Of a stretch of 64,000 bases of DNA, positions 39,961-49,277 are shown one piece after another. Every line of letters begins with the position of its first letter. The first letter of the stretch is position 1. The notes beneath the pieces were generated by a model. The model saw only the letters and a list, made by a program, of their open reading frames with translations, was not told the DNA's origin and did no database searches. The position numbers were made by a program, and so were the translations under genes. Origin of the DNA: Pseudomonas sp. TH31. GTDB lineage: Bacteria > Pseudomonadota > Gammaproteobacteria > Pseudomonadales > Pseudomonadaceae. The DNA lies in contig NZ_JAEKEZ010000010.1 in the NCBI RefSeq assembly GCF_016650815.1, forward strand, positions 1-64,000. Reading direction: 5' to 3'.

Positions 39961-42107
39961 ATGTCGCTCAGACAACTCTCCATCCAATGGAAAATCACCC
40001 TGCTGGCCGGGTTGTGCCTGGCCGGCATCGTGACCCTGCTGGTGGGTCTTTCGCTGTATCGCATGGAGCACAGCTCTGCGCTGGTGAAAGCGTCGAGCAT
40101 GGAGATGCTCACCGAATCAGCCCAGGCGCGGATCGAGTCCCAGGGTGAAAACCAGGCGCTGAATATTCGCCAGCAGTTCATGGACGCCTATCAATACGGC
40201 CACGGTTTTTCGCGCCAGGTGCTGTTCCTGCGCGAACAGGCCGAGAAGCGCTTTCTCGATGCCTTCGACCTGCGTGAAGACCTGACCCGCCAGGTCAAGT
40301 CGGCCCTGCAAGCCAACCCGGAACTGTTGGGCTTGTCGTTGGTGTTTGAAGCCAATGCGCTGGACGGCAAGGACGAACTGTTCGCCGGCCAGGCTGAACT
40401 CGGCAGCAACGATAAGGGCCGCTTCGCCCTGTACTGGTCGCAACCGACGCAGGGCAAGCTGACGTCGATGTCGCTGCCCGAAAGCGACATGGCCGACACC
40501 AGCACCGGGCCTGGCGGCGAGGCGGCCAACGCCTGGTTCACCTGCCCGCGCACCACGCTCAAGCCATGCGTGATCGAACCCTACTTCTATGTGATCGACG
40601 GCCAGAACGTGCTGATGACCAGCATCGTCTTCCCGCTGATGGTCAACGGAAAAGTCATCGCCTCGCTGTCGGTGGACATCAACCTTAATCGCCTGCAAGC
40701 GGTCAGCCAGGGCGCGAGCAAAAAGCTCTATGACGGCCAGACCAGCGTCAGCATTCTCAGTCCGGCAGGCTTGCTCGCTGGCTACAGCCCGGACGCCAGC
40801 AAACTCAGCCAGCGCCTGGACGCCGTGGACAAAACCAACGGTGCCGAACTGATTCGTATGCTCGGCACCAGCACCAAAACCACCAGCCTGCACAGCAATG
40901 AGCAGTTGAAAGTGCTGTCACCGTTCCAGCCGATTCCTGGCGGCAAGTCGTGGGGGTGTTGCTCGACGTGCCGGAGAAAGTCCTGGTCGGCCCGGCCGAA
41001 GCGCTGAAAAAACAACTCGATGAAAGCAACACCGCCGGCACCCTGGTCGAACTCAGTCTGGGCGTGATCGCCGCACTGATCGGCCTGTTGCTCGTATGGT
41101 TGATGGCCCGCAGCGTGACCAGGCCGATCCTCGGCGTGGCCCTCATGCTCGAAGACATCGCCAGCGGCGAAGGTGATTTGACCCGACGCCTGGCCTACGA
41201 CAAGAAGGATGAACTGGGCCAGTTGGCTGGCTGGTTCAACCGTTTCCTCGACAAGCTGCAACCGATCATCGCCGAGGTGAAACGCTCGGTGCAGGACGCG
41301 CGCAGTACCGCGGATCAATCCTCTGCCATCGCCACCCAGACCAGCGCCGGCATGGAACAGCAATACCGCCAGGTCGATCAGGTGGCGACCGCCTCCCACG
41401 AAATGAGCGCCACCGCCCAGGACGTCGCCCGCAGCGCCGCCCAGGCCGCCCACGCCGCGCGCGATGCCGATCAGGCGACCCGTCAGGGCTTGACCGTAAT
41501 CGACCGCACCACCACCAGCATCGATAACCTCGCCGCCGACATGAGCGCAGCGATGGTGCAAGTCGAAGGCCTGGCGGCGAACAGCGAGAAGATCGGTTCG
41601 GTGCTGGAAGTGATTCGCGCCATCGCCGAGCAGACCAACCTGCTGGCCCTCAACGCCGCGATCGAAGCGGCTCGCGCCGGTGAAGCCGGACGCGGCTTTG
41701 CCGTGGTGGCCGATGAAGTGCGTAACCTGGCGCGACGCACTCAGGAATCAGTCGAGGAAACCCGTCAGGTGATTGAGCAATTGCAGAGCGGCACCCAGGA
41801 CGTGGTCGGTTCGATGAACAACAGCCATCGTCAGGCTCAGAGCAGCGTCGAGCAAGTCAGCCAGGCGGTAACGGCGCTGCGCCAGATTGGCGACGCGGTG
41901 ACGGTGATTACCGACATGAACCTGCAAATCGCCAGCGCGGCGGAAGAACAGAGCGCGGTGGCCGAGGAGATCAACAACAACGTGGCGACCATTCGCGATG
42001 TGACCGAGTCGTTGTCGGGGCAAGCGAATGAATCGGCGCGAGTGAGTCAGTCGCTCAATAGCCTGGCGAACCAGCAGCAGAGCTTGATGGATCAGTTCCG
42101 CGTCTGA
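39961..42107 (+). CDS. Methyl-accepting chemotaxis protein with large cache-type sensor, broken by a one-base deletion
   Basis: About 715 residues. TM1 ([22 protein letters not shown]) lies at residues 12-33, and a long periplasmic domain of about 310 residues ([33 protein letters not shown]) has double-cache character. TM2 ([22 protein letters not shown]) is about residue 362, then HAMP ([19 protein letters not shown]) and a signalling tip ([21 protein letters not shown]). The frames join as [19 protein letters not shown] when one G is added to the run at 40952-40956. ATG 39961 follows AAGGACG. The ligand is unknown. It is divergent from the antiporter gene. Confidence 0.9.
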
Positions 42108-42134
42108 CGCCCCCCCTGAGCCCGCTCGATACCC

Positions 42135-42242
42135 CCGTAGGAGCTGCCGAAGGCTGCGATCTTTTGATCTTGATCTTCGGCAGTTTCAACACCCTAAAAA
42201 TCAAGATCAAAAGATCGCAGCCTTCGGCAGCTCCTACGGGGG
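42135..42242. repeat. REPIN, class 2
   Basis: Symmetric arms CGTAGGAGCTGCCGAAGGCT ... GATCTTTTGATCTTGATC and the complement, between convergent genes. The flanks themselves repeat in inverted order (GAGCCCGCTCGATACCCC at 42119 and GGGGTATCGAGTGGGCTC at 42239), so the palindrome is about 140 bases long. Confidence 0.92.
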
Positions 42243-42254
42243 TATCGAGTGGGC

Positions 42255-43574
42255 TCAGGGGTTGCGTCTGGGGAGTTCGATGACGACCTTCAACCCACCC
42301 CACTCGCTGTCCTGCAACAGCAGTTTCCCGCCCCAGGTGTCGACGATGTCGCGCACAATCCCCAGCCCCAACCCATGCCCGTCAGTCTGCTCATCCAGCC
42401 GCCTCCCGCGACTGAACACATGAGCCCGCTGGTCCTCGGGAATCCCTGGCCCATCGTCCTCCACACTCAGCTCAAACCCTTGAGCCGTCTCGACCACGCT
42501 CAAGCGAACCTCGGCATCTGCCCATTTGCAGGCGTTATCCAATAGATTGCCGAGCAGTTCCAGCAGGTCTTCGCGATCCCACGGCAACTGCATACCGGCC
42601 GGTGCGCGATAGCTCAAGTCAAGGTGTTCGCCGTGAATCATGTTCAAGGTGGCCAGTAGCCCCGGCAACTCGACATCGCAATCAAATAACGCCCCCGGCA
42701 GCGCATCGCCGGACAATCGAGCGCGGTTGAGTTCGCGATTCAAGCGTTGCTGAACCTGTTCAAGCTGTTGCTGGAAGACCTTGCGCAGTTGCGGATGGTC
42801 GTCGAGTTTTTCGCTGGAGGCCAGGCTGAGCAACACCGCCAACGGGGTTTTCAAGGCGTGCCCGAGGTTGCCCAAGGCATTGCGCGAGCGCTTGAGGCTG
42901 TCTTCGGTGTGGGCCAGTAGATGATTGATCTGCGCCACCAGCGGCTCCAGCTCCACCGGCACCTGATCATCGAGTTGCGAGCGCTGGCCTTGTTGTAACT
43001 GGGCGATCTGCTCGCGGGCCTTTTCCAGCGGACGCAGGGCGCGGCGCACGGTGAGCCGTTGTAGCAGCAGAATCAGAATCAACCCCGCCAACCCGAGTCC
43101 AAGACCGACCTGCTGCATGCGCAAGAAGCTCTCGCGCACCGGCGTGTAATCCTGCGCGACGCTGATGGAAATCGACTGGCCCAACCGCCGATAGTCCGAG
43201 CGCAACACCAGCAACTGCTGCCCTTCCGGGCCCAATTGCAGGTTGCTCTCCAGACCGGGGCTCTCAAGGCGAGGCAGTTCCTGGTCCCACAGCGAGCGGG
43301 AGCGCCAATGGCTGTCGGCGAAATCGATGCGGAAGTAATGCCCGGAAAACGGCCGCTGATAGGCCGGCGCCAGGTGTCGTTCATCCAGTTGCAACCCTTG
43401 AGGGCCGCGCACCAGCGCCGATAGCAGGTTTTCACTGTCATTGCGCAGCCCGGCTTCGAGGTAGCGCTGTAAACCCAATTCGAAACACCACAGGCTCGTT
43501 TGCGCCAGCACCAGGCCGACGATCACCATCACGCTGATCAGCCCCAGGCTCAAGCGGCGCTGGATCGACCTCAC
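42255..43574 (-). CDS. Sensor histidine kinase of a PepSY-linked two-component system
   Basis: A 439-residue kinase. TM1 is [20 protein letters not shown] (about residues 12-31), a periplasmic domain of about 125 residues follows, and TM2 is [19 protein letters not shown] (about 156-174). A HAMP, the H-box [15 protein letters not shown] (His near 240), N-box [13 protein letters not shown] and G-boxes [10 protein letters not shown] and GHGLGLGIV are all present, so it should be active. Its arrangement with two PepSY proteins resembles the BqsRS/CarRS operon of P. aeruginosa, but I see no RExxE iron-sensing motif in the periplasmic part. Its ATG overlaps the response regulator stop by four bases. 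Confidence 0.93.
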   Translation of the reverse strand: MRSIQRRLSLGLISVMVIVGLVLAQTSLWCFELGLQRYLEAGLRNDSENLLSALVRGPQGLQLDERHLAPAYQRPFSGHYFRIDFADSHWRSRSLWDQELPRLESPGLESNLQLGPEGQQLLVLRSDYRRLGQSISISVAQDYTPVRESFLRMQQVGLGLGLAGLILILLLQRLTVRRALRPLEKAREQIAQLQQGQRSQLDDQVPVELEPLVAQINHLLAHTEDSLKRSRNALGNLGHALKTPLAVLLSLASSEKLDDHPQLRKVFQQQLEQVQQRLNRELNRARLSGDALPGALFDCDVELPGLLATLNMIHGEHLDLSYRAPAGMQLPWDREDLLELLGNLLDNACKWADAEVRLSVVETAQGFELSVEDDGPGIPEDQRAHVFSRGRRLDEQTDGHGLGLGIVRDIVDTWGGKLLLQDSEWGGLKVVIELPRRNP

Positions 43575-44238
43575 CGGGCTTGCCCGCCGAACAGGTAACC
43601 CTGGCCGCGACGGGTTTCAATCACGCTGCGTCCAAGCTTGCGCCGCAGGTGGTTGACGTGGACTTCGAGCACATTGGAGTCGCGCTCGGTTTCACCGTCG
43701 TAGAGGTGTTCGGCGAGGTGGCTTTTGGAGAGGATCTGCTCCGGGTGCAGCATGAAGTAGCGCAGCAGACGGAATTCAGCGGCGGTGAGCTGAATGTCGG
43801 CGCCGTCGCGGGTCACGCATTGACGACCTTCATCCAGGTGCAGCCCGGCGGCCTTGAGCGTCGGCTGGTTGGCATGGCCGTGGGAACGCCGCAGCAAGGC
43901 CTGGACTCGCAGGTGCAGCTCTTGCGGGTGAAAGGGTTTGGTCAGGTAATCGTCGGCGCCAGCCTTGAGGCCTTCAATCCGCTCGGCCCAGGAATCGCGC
44001 GCGGTCAGGATCAGCACTGGCGTTGACAAGCCGCCGGCTCGCCATTGGGTCAGCACTTCAAGCCCGGGTAACCGGGCAGGCCGAGGTCAAGAATGATCAG
44101 GTCATAGGGCTCGCTGCTACCTTGGTACACCGCGTCGCGTCCGTCGGCCAGCCAGTCTACGGCGTAACCCTGGCGGTTGAGGCCGGCTATCAATTCGTCG
44201 GCCAGGGGCACGTGATCTTCCACCAGGAGCAAACGCAT
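43571..44238 (-). CDS. OmpR-family response regulator, broken by a one-base deletion
   Basis: A 222-residue regulator: receiver ([16 protein letters not shown], phospho-acceptor in [11 protein letters not shown] at Asp 51, [15 protein letters not shown]) and winged-helix DNA-binding domain ([45 protein letters not shown]). The frames join as [17 protein letters not shown] when one base is added at 44059 (TTC to TTCC on the plus strand). Three bases separate its start from the PepSY stop upstream, and its stop overlaps the kinase start, so all four genes form one operon. Confidence 0.92.
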
Positions 44239-44241
44239 CGA

Positions 44242-44547
44242 TCAATCTTCCTTGTCTTTCAGTAAACGGCCAGTGGCGGCCTCGATGTCCAGTTCGCGGA
44301 CCACGCCGTCGGTGGTCAACAGCTCGACTTCATAAATGTAGACGCCATGTTTTTCTTCAAGCTCGGCTTCCAGCAGTTTGGAGCCGGGATAGCGTTCCAA
44401 CGCCTGCTGCAGCAGTTGCTCCAGCGGCAGGATGACGCCCTGCTGACGCAAGCGCAGGGCTTCGTCCTGATCCAGATCGCGGGCCATGACCACTGAGCAA
44501 AACGCCAGAAGCAGCAGCGCCATGCGTGAAAATGAAAGCACCTTCAT
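44242..44547 (-). CDS. PepSY domain periplasmic protein 1
   Basis: A 101-residue exported protein. ATG 44547 starts a signal peptide (MKVLSFSRMALLLLAFCSVVMA, cleaved near residue 22), followed by ARDLDQDEALRLRQQGVILPLEQLLQQALERYPGSKLLEAELEEKHGVYIYEVELLTTDGVVRELDIEAATGRLL, a single PepSY domain. PepSY proteins inhibit proteases or bind ligands near membrane sensors. Here it probably modulates the kinase. Its ATG overlaps the stop of the next PepSY gene (TAATG). Confidence 0.9.
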   Translation of the reverse strand: MKVLSFSRMALLLLAFCSVVMARDLDQDEALRLRQQGVILPLEQLLQQALERYPGSKLLEAELEEKHGVYIYEVELLTTDGVVRELDIEAATGRLLKDKED

Positions 44548-44855
44548 TACGTATCCTGATGATCCTTGAGAACCTGCCCGCTGACAGCGTCTAATTCCAG
44601 GTCCCACTCAATGCCCTGCGGATCGCGCAGTTCCACCTGGTAGACGTACTTGCCGTACTCTTCTTCCAGATCGGTTTGGGTGATGACGGAGCCCGGGTGT
44701 TTGGTCAGTGCCGTGGCATTGAGTTTCTCGAAAGACACAATGGTACCAGCGTCGCGTAGCCTCAGGGCTTCGTCGGGACCGAGGTCACGAGCCAGGGCAA
44801 GGCTGGCGGTCATGCCGATGATGGATGCGATGGACAGGGCAGTCAGGGTTTGCAT
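44547..44855 (-). CDS. PepSY domain periplasmic protein 2
   Basis: A 102-residue paralogue of the previous protein, first gene of the operon. Signal peptide ALSIASIIGMTASLALA (to about residue 22), then ARDLGPDEALRLRDAGTIVSFEKLNATALTKHPGSVITQTDLEEEYGKYVYQVELRDPQGIEWDLELDAVSGQVLKD. The pair arose by tandem duplication, since ARDL, DEALRLR and the C-terminal half match closely. ATG 44855 is preceded by GGAGACACCC on the minus strand, a good ribosome site. Confidence 0.9.
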   Translation of the reverse strand: MQTLTALSIASIIGMTASLALARDLGPDEALRLRDAGTIVSFEKLNATALTKHPGSVITQTDLEEEYGKYVYQVELRDPQGIEWDLELDAVSGQVLKDHQDT

Positions 44856-44957
44856 GGGTGTCTCCGTATTTTTATGTGTTGCCTACGGGGTGCACCTTAG
44901 CGGGGTGAACTTAACTGAAACTGAATTGCCATCATTGGAGCGACTGCATACACCCCC

Positions 44958-45099
44958 TGTAGGAGCTGCCGAAGGCTGCGATCTTTTGATCTTCGGCGGC
45001 TTCATGGGTATCAAAGATCAAGATCAAGATCAAGATCAAGATCAAGATCAAGATCAAGATCAAGGTCAAAAGATCGCAGCCTTCGGCAGCTCCTACATT
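44958..45099. repeat. REPIN, class 2, with hexamer tract in the loop
   Basis: The arms are standard (GTAGGAGCTGCCGAAGGCTG and complement). The loop from 45015 to 45068 is eight exact copies of AGATCA plus a ninth variant AGGTCA. The tract appears to have grown from the GATCAAGATC of the REPIN arm. It lies in the 331-base gap between the PepSY operon (-) and patatin (+). No gene is in it. Confidence 0.95.
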
Positions 45100-45186
45100 G
45101 AACGCCTGCGCCATAACATTGCAGCCATACGCCGCTTTTGCGACACACGTTTATAATCCGCCTGCTTGCCCGATATCGAGACCGGT

Positions 45187-46265
45187 ATGACCGCTATCCA
45201 CATCAAGTTCCCTTCACTGACCCTCAAGGCCGGCCCCGGGCCTTTGCACGCATCCGTGAAAACGGGCTGAGCGCCGCCGACGTGGGCACGTTGCCGGGGG
45301 CGGCTGGTGGGCCCAAGGCGCTGGGGATTCAAGGTCTGGACCTGGCGCTGTTCGGCGAATGGCTACCGGCGGCACCCCGAGAGCGTTCGCTGATCGGTGC
45401 CTCGGTGGGCTCCTGGCGGTTCGCCAGCGCGTGTCTGCCGGACGCCGCCGAAGGCATTCGGCGTCTCGGTCATCTGTACACCGAGCAGAATTTCGACAAG
45501 GGCGTGACCATGGCGCAGATCAGCCAGAGCTCGCGGCGCATGCTCGATGAGTTGCTCGAGGGTCGCGACGCCTCGATCCTCGACAACGCCCACTACCGAC
45601 TGAACATCATGGTGGTCAAAAGCCACGGCCTGCTCGCCCACGATCATCGTGGCCGTCTGGGGTTGGGGCTGTCGTCGGTGATCGCCGACAACTTGCGGGG
45701 TCGCGCGCGGTTGTCGCGGCATTTCGAACGGCTGATCATTCATGACCCGCGCCTGGCGCCGCCGGTCAAAGCGTTGACTGACTTCCCATCGCGCTTTGTT
45801 GCGTTGAATGCCGGCAACCTGCGCCAGGCCTTGCTCGCGTCGGGCTCGATCCCGATGGTCATGGAAGGCGTGCGTGACCTGCCGGGTGCTGGCGCCGGAA
45901 CCTTCCGCGACGGCGGTCTTCTGGACTATCACCTCGACCTGCCCTACAGCGGCAACGACATCGTGCTCTATCCGCACTTCACGGACCGGGTGATCCCCGG
46001 CTGGTTCGACAAAACCCTGCCGTGGCGCCGCGCCTGCCCCACTCGCTTGCAGAATGTTCTGCTGCTGGCGCCTTCGAAGGATTACCTGGCGCGCCTGCCT
46101 TACGGCAAACTGCCGGACCGCAATGACTTCAAGCGCTTCATGGGCGATGCCCCGAGCCGGCAGAAATACTGGCGGGCAGCGATGGATGAAAGCCGCCGGA
46201 TGGGCGATGAGTTCCTCGAACTGGCCGCCAATGGTCGCCTCGGCGAGCGCTTGCTGACCCTTTAG
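45187..46265 (+). CDS. Patatin-like phospholipase, broken by a one-base deletion
   Basis: About 359 residues. ATG 45187 starts [27 protein letters not shown] when one C is added to the CCCC run at 45234-45237. Without it the frame stops after 27 codons. The rest contains [10 protein letters not shown] (oxyanion hole), the nucleophile motif GASVG (about residue 74), and the catalytic Asp in FRDGGLLDY (about residue 240). The Ser-Asp dyad of the patatin family is therefore complete. Members are acyl hydrolases or phospholipases acting on membrane lipids. The gene is preceded by GAGACCGGT. Confidence 0.9.
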
Positions 46266-46350
46266 TCAGTGTTTTGCCCAGAGCTCTGGTAAACTCGCCG
46301 CCTGCCCACATCGCCGCGGCGATCGCCACCTGACAGAGCTGAAAATCACT

Positions 46351-46707
46351 GTGGAAATTTTCAAAGAGTTTACCTTCGAGTCCGCCCACCGCCTGCCTCA
46401 CGTACCGGACGGCCACAAGTGCGGTCGCCTGCACGGTCACTCGTTCAAAGTGGCGATCCACTTGAGCGGTGACCTCGATCCGCACACCGGCTGGATCCGC
46501 GACTTCTCGGAAATCAAGGCGATCTTCAAGCCGCTCTACGAGCGCCTGGACCACAACTACCTGAACGACATTCCTGGCCTGGAAAACCCGACCAGTGAAG
46601 TACTGGCCAAGTGGATCTGGACTGAGTTGAAGCCACTGCTGCCGGAACTCAGCGCAATTCGCATCCACGAGACGTGCACCAGCGGTTGCATCTATCACGG
46701 CGAGTAA
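46351..46707 (+). CDS. queD: 6-carboxy-5,6,7,8-tetrahydropterin synthase
   Basis: A 118-residue QueD enzyme, which turns dihydroneopterin triphosphate into 6-carboxytetrahydropterin for queuosine synthesis. Zinc-binding histidines are in [10 protein letters not shown] (His 13 region) and RLHGHSFKV (HGH). The catalytic Cys lies in HKCGRLHG (about residue 24), and [12 protein letters not shown] ends the chain. The start is GTG 46351, in agreement with the family N-terminus ([14 protein letters not shown]), and no better ATG is in frame. A terminator follows at once. Confidence 0.95.
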   Translation: MEIFKEFTFESAHRLPHVPDGHKCGRLHGHSFKVAIHLSGDLDPHTGWIRDFSEIKAIFKPLYERLDHNYLNDIPGLENPTSEVLAKWIWTELKPLLPELSAIRIHETCTSGCIYHGE

Positions 46708-46725
46708 AAACAGCGGACTCAGAAG

Positions 46726-46750
46726 AACCACCGACGACGGTGGTTTTTTT
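46726..46750 (+). terminator. Rho-independent terminator of queD
   Basis: AACCACCG (46726-46733) pairs with CGGTGGTT (46738-46745) across a 4-base loop, with an eight-T tail. Confidence 0.93.
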
Positions 46751-46818
46751 ATGCCTGTCGTTTCACCCTCACGCCGAGTACAGTCATGCCCCATCCTTGG
46801 CCCAAAGGAACCCGTCTC

Positions 46819-47271
46819 ATGTCACCGCTTATTCGTCCTGCTACGCTTGAGGACATCGCGCAGATCGAGGCCATCGTCGAGGCGGCTTACTCGCCTTACA
46901 TCGAGCGCATCGGCCGCAAACCCGCACCAATGCTGGACGACTACACCAGCCAGGTGCTGGCCCGACGTGTCCACGTGCTCGCCCACGAACACACACTCAG
47001 CGGCTTTGTGGTGCTGATCGACACGGAAAATTACTTGCTGCTGGACAACATCGCGGTCAGCCCGGCGGCCAAGGGCCAAGGTTATGGCCGACAATTGCTC
47101 GAATTCGCCGAACGCCACGCACTCGAGGCCGGTTACCCGTCAATCCGGCTCTACACCAACGAAGCGATGAGCGAAAACATTGCGCTGTACACCCGCCGAG
47201 GGTTTGTCGAAACCCATCGCGTCGAAGAAAACGGCCTGCGCCGGGTGCACATGAGCAAAAAGTTGGGCTGA
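46819..47271 (+). CDS. GNAT family N-acetyltransferase
   Basis: A 150-residue acetyltransferase. It begins MSPLIRPATLEDIAQIEAIV. The acetyl-CoA-binding motif A is VSPAAKGQGYGRQLLEFAE (about residues 84-102), and the family C-terminus is LYTRRGFVETHRVEENGL. The ATG 46819 has AAGGAA nine bases upstream. A frame extending to 46786 is less likely. The acceptor is unknown. Confidence 0.9.
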   Translation: MSPLIRPATLEDIAQIEAIVEAAYSPYIERIGRKPAPMLDDYTSQVLARRVHVLAHEHTLSGFVVLIDTENYLLLDNIAVSPAAKGQGYGRQLLEFAERHALEAGYPSIRLYTNEAMSENIALYTRRGFVETHRVEENGLRRVHMSKKLG

Positions 47272-47285
47272 ACCCAGCGGATACC

Positions 47286-47390
47286 TGTGGGAGCGCGCCT
47301 GCTCCGGGCGGCGTTCCGACGAAAGCGGTCTGTCAGTCACATCAATGCTGGATGTGCCGCCGTCTTCGCGAGCAGGCTCGCTCCCACAGT
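47286..47390. repeat. REPIN, class 1
   Basis: GTGGGAGCGCGCCTGCTCCG (degenerate left arm) and GCGAGCAGGCTCGCTCCCAC right arm. It lies in the gap between the acetyltransferase and hydrolase genes. Confidence 0.83.
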
Positions 47391-47436
47391 GAGTCTTCAG
47401 CAAATACAGAAAATGCGTTTCGTCAGTTACTGAATA

Positions 47437-47460
47437 AGCCACCTTCTGAGGTGGTTTTTT
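47437..47460 (+). terminator. Rho-independent terminator
   Basis: CCACCT (47439-47444) pairs with AGGTGG (47449-47454) across TCTG, with six T. It lies between two genes on the plus strand and ends transcription from the acetyltransferase gene. Confidence 0.85.
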
Positions 47461-47503
47461 ATGCCTATGCTTTTGGGCTCGCAACCTCCAAGAGAACACG
47501 GGC

Positions 47504-48333
47504 ATGACTGACTGGCCACTGCCTCAAAGCTATCGCTTCAACGGGCACTCCGTTCGATACGCCGTACGGGGTGACGGGCCACCGCTGGTGTTCGTGCATG
47601 GCACGCCCTTCTCTTCTTACGTGTGGCACCGCATTGCACCGCACTTCATCGCCACGCATCGGGTGCACTACTTTGATCTGCTGGGCTACGGGCAATCCGA
47701 ACAACCTGACGGCGATGTGTCCCTCGGCGTGCAAAACGGGCTATTGGCGCAGTTGTTAGAGCATTGGGGCCTGGATCGCCCCAACGTGGTAGCCCACGAT
47801 TTCGGCGGCACCACCGCTTTGCGCGCTCATCTGCTCAACGGCAAGGATTACCGCAGCCTGACGTTGATCGACCCGGTGGCGCTGACGCCGTGGGGTTCGC
47901 CGTTCGTGCAGCATGTGCGCCAGCATGAGGTGGCATTCAGTGGGTTGCCTGATTACATCCAGCGAGCCATCGTGCCGACTTACATTCGTGGGGCGATCAA
48001 GCGCGAAATTCCCGATCATGAGCTGGCGCCATATGTGCAGCCCTGGCTTGGGGAGCCGGGGCAAGCGGCGTTCTATCGGCAGATCGCGCAGATGGACGAG
48101 CGCTATACCCGCGAGGTCGAAGGGCTGTACCCGACGATTCGGTGCCCGGTACAGATTCTCTGGGGGAGGATGACCAGTGGATTCCCATTGAGCGCGGGCG
48201 GGCATTGCACCGGATGATTCCGGGAGCGCGGTTTCAGGCGGTTCCAAATGCCGGGCATTTGGTCCAGGAAGATGCGCCGGAGGCGATCGTCGCGGCTTTG
48301 ATGCAGTTTTTGCCGCAACGCGAATCTTCCTGA
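47504..48333 (+). CDS. Alpha/beta hydrolase, broken by a one-base deletion
   Basis: About 276 residues, in the haloalkane dehalogenase/haloacetate dehalogenase-like group: oxyanion motif VHGTPF (HGT), nucleophile region VVAHDFGGTTALRAH in which the elbow has Asp (H-D-F-G-G), and GHLVQEDAPEAI at the end with the catalytic His. Asp as nucleophile is the mark of dehalogenases rather than esterases. The frames join as QILWGEDDQWIPIERGRAL when one G is added to the run at 48162-48166. The substrate is unknown. The neighbours give no hint. Confidence 0.88.
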
Positions 48334-48347
48334 GTAAACCGAATCCC

Positions 48348-48440
48348 CTGTGGGAGAGAGCCTGCTCGCGAAGGCGGCCTGACAGTCACGTTGATGTTGA
48401 ATGTGCCGCCGTCTTCGCGAGCAGGCTCGCACCCACAGGG
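48348..48440. repeat. REPIN, class 1
   Basis: GTGGGAGAGAGCCTGCTCGC (one change) and GCGAGCAGGCTCGCACCCAC (one change). Both arms are intact in length and in the usual facing order. Confidence 0.85.
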
Positions 48441-48584
48441 GTCTTGTGTTCCGTCAGGCGCACCGCTTTCGCGCCCGCAACGGGCCAAATCCCCCTCCTC
48501 GTCTATACATAACCACGCCATCCCATGCCTGGCACGACCACTGCAACCCTGCGCGCGTCTCTCTCATCCAGCAAGGAACGCCAC

Positions 48585-49264
48585 ATGACGCAGAACGATC
48601 CGGGTAACGATTACCCCCTCAGCGAAGTCCCGATGCATGCCCGCAAAGGCCTCGCCTCCACGGCGATGGTGCTGCTGGGTTTCACCTTTTTACCGCGACC
48701 ATGTTTGCCGGCGGCAAGCTCGGCGTGGCCTTCAGTTTCGGCGAGATGATGGCGGTGATTGTCGTCGGCAATCTGCTACTGGGAATCTACGCCGCCGGCC
48801 TGGGCTACATCGCCTTCAAGAGTGGCCTCAACTCGGTACTGATGGGGCGTTTCTGCTTCGGCGAAGTCGGCAGTAAGCTCAGTGATTTGATCCTCGGGCT
48901 CACCCAGATAGGCTGGTACGCCTGGGGCACCACGGCCGCCGAGGTGCTGGGCAAATATTTCGAACTGGACCCGGGCACGGTGCTCGGGCTGATGCTGCTG
49001 GGCACAGTGATTCCGCCGATTGGCGGGGTGATCATGGCGGACTTTTTCTTCCGTTATCGCGGTCAATACCCACGGCTGGCCGACGCCCGGCTGCCGGCGT
49101 TCAACTGGCCCGGCCTGAGTGCTTATGCGGTCGGGACGGTGGCCGCGTTCAGCTCGCCGTGGGTCGCGCCGCTGGTAGGAATCGCTGCTGGCGCGCTAAC
49201 GTATGTGATATTGACCGGCGTGCTGGGTGTCCGTACTGCCGATGCACCACTTCAAGATATCTAA
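48585..49264 (+). pseudogene. codB: Cytosine permease CodB, internal deletion of about 195 codons
   Basis: ATG 48585 starts NDYPLSEVPMHARKGLASTAMVLLGFTF, which matches the CodB N-terminus. One T is missing in the TTTTT run at 48687-48691; restoring it gives FTATMFAGGKLGVAFSFGEM. The frame then continues through TQIGWYAWGTTAAEVLGKYFELDPG and jumps directly to LMLLGTVIPPIGGVIMADFFF, which in normal CodB lies near residue 340. The product would be 226 residues against about 420, lacking the central membrane segments. Cytosine import by this protein is therefore very unlikely. The downstream cytosine deaminase gene is intact. Confidence 0.88.
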
Positions 49265-49277
49265 AAGGATTCGCCTG

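Noticed and set aside
45012..45070. CRISPR-like or tandem array at the AGATCA tract
   Set aside because: The unit is six bases with no spacers. It is a simple repeat inside a REPIN.
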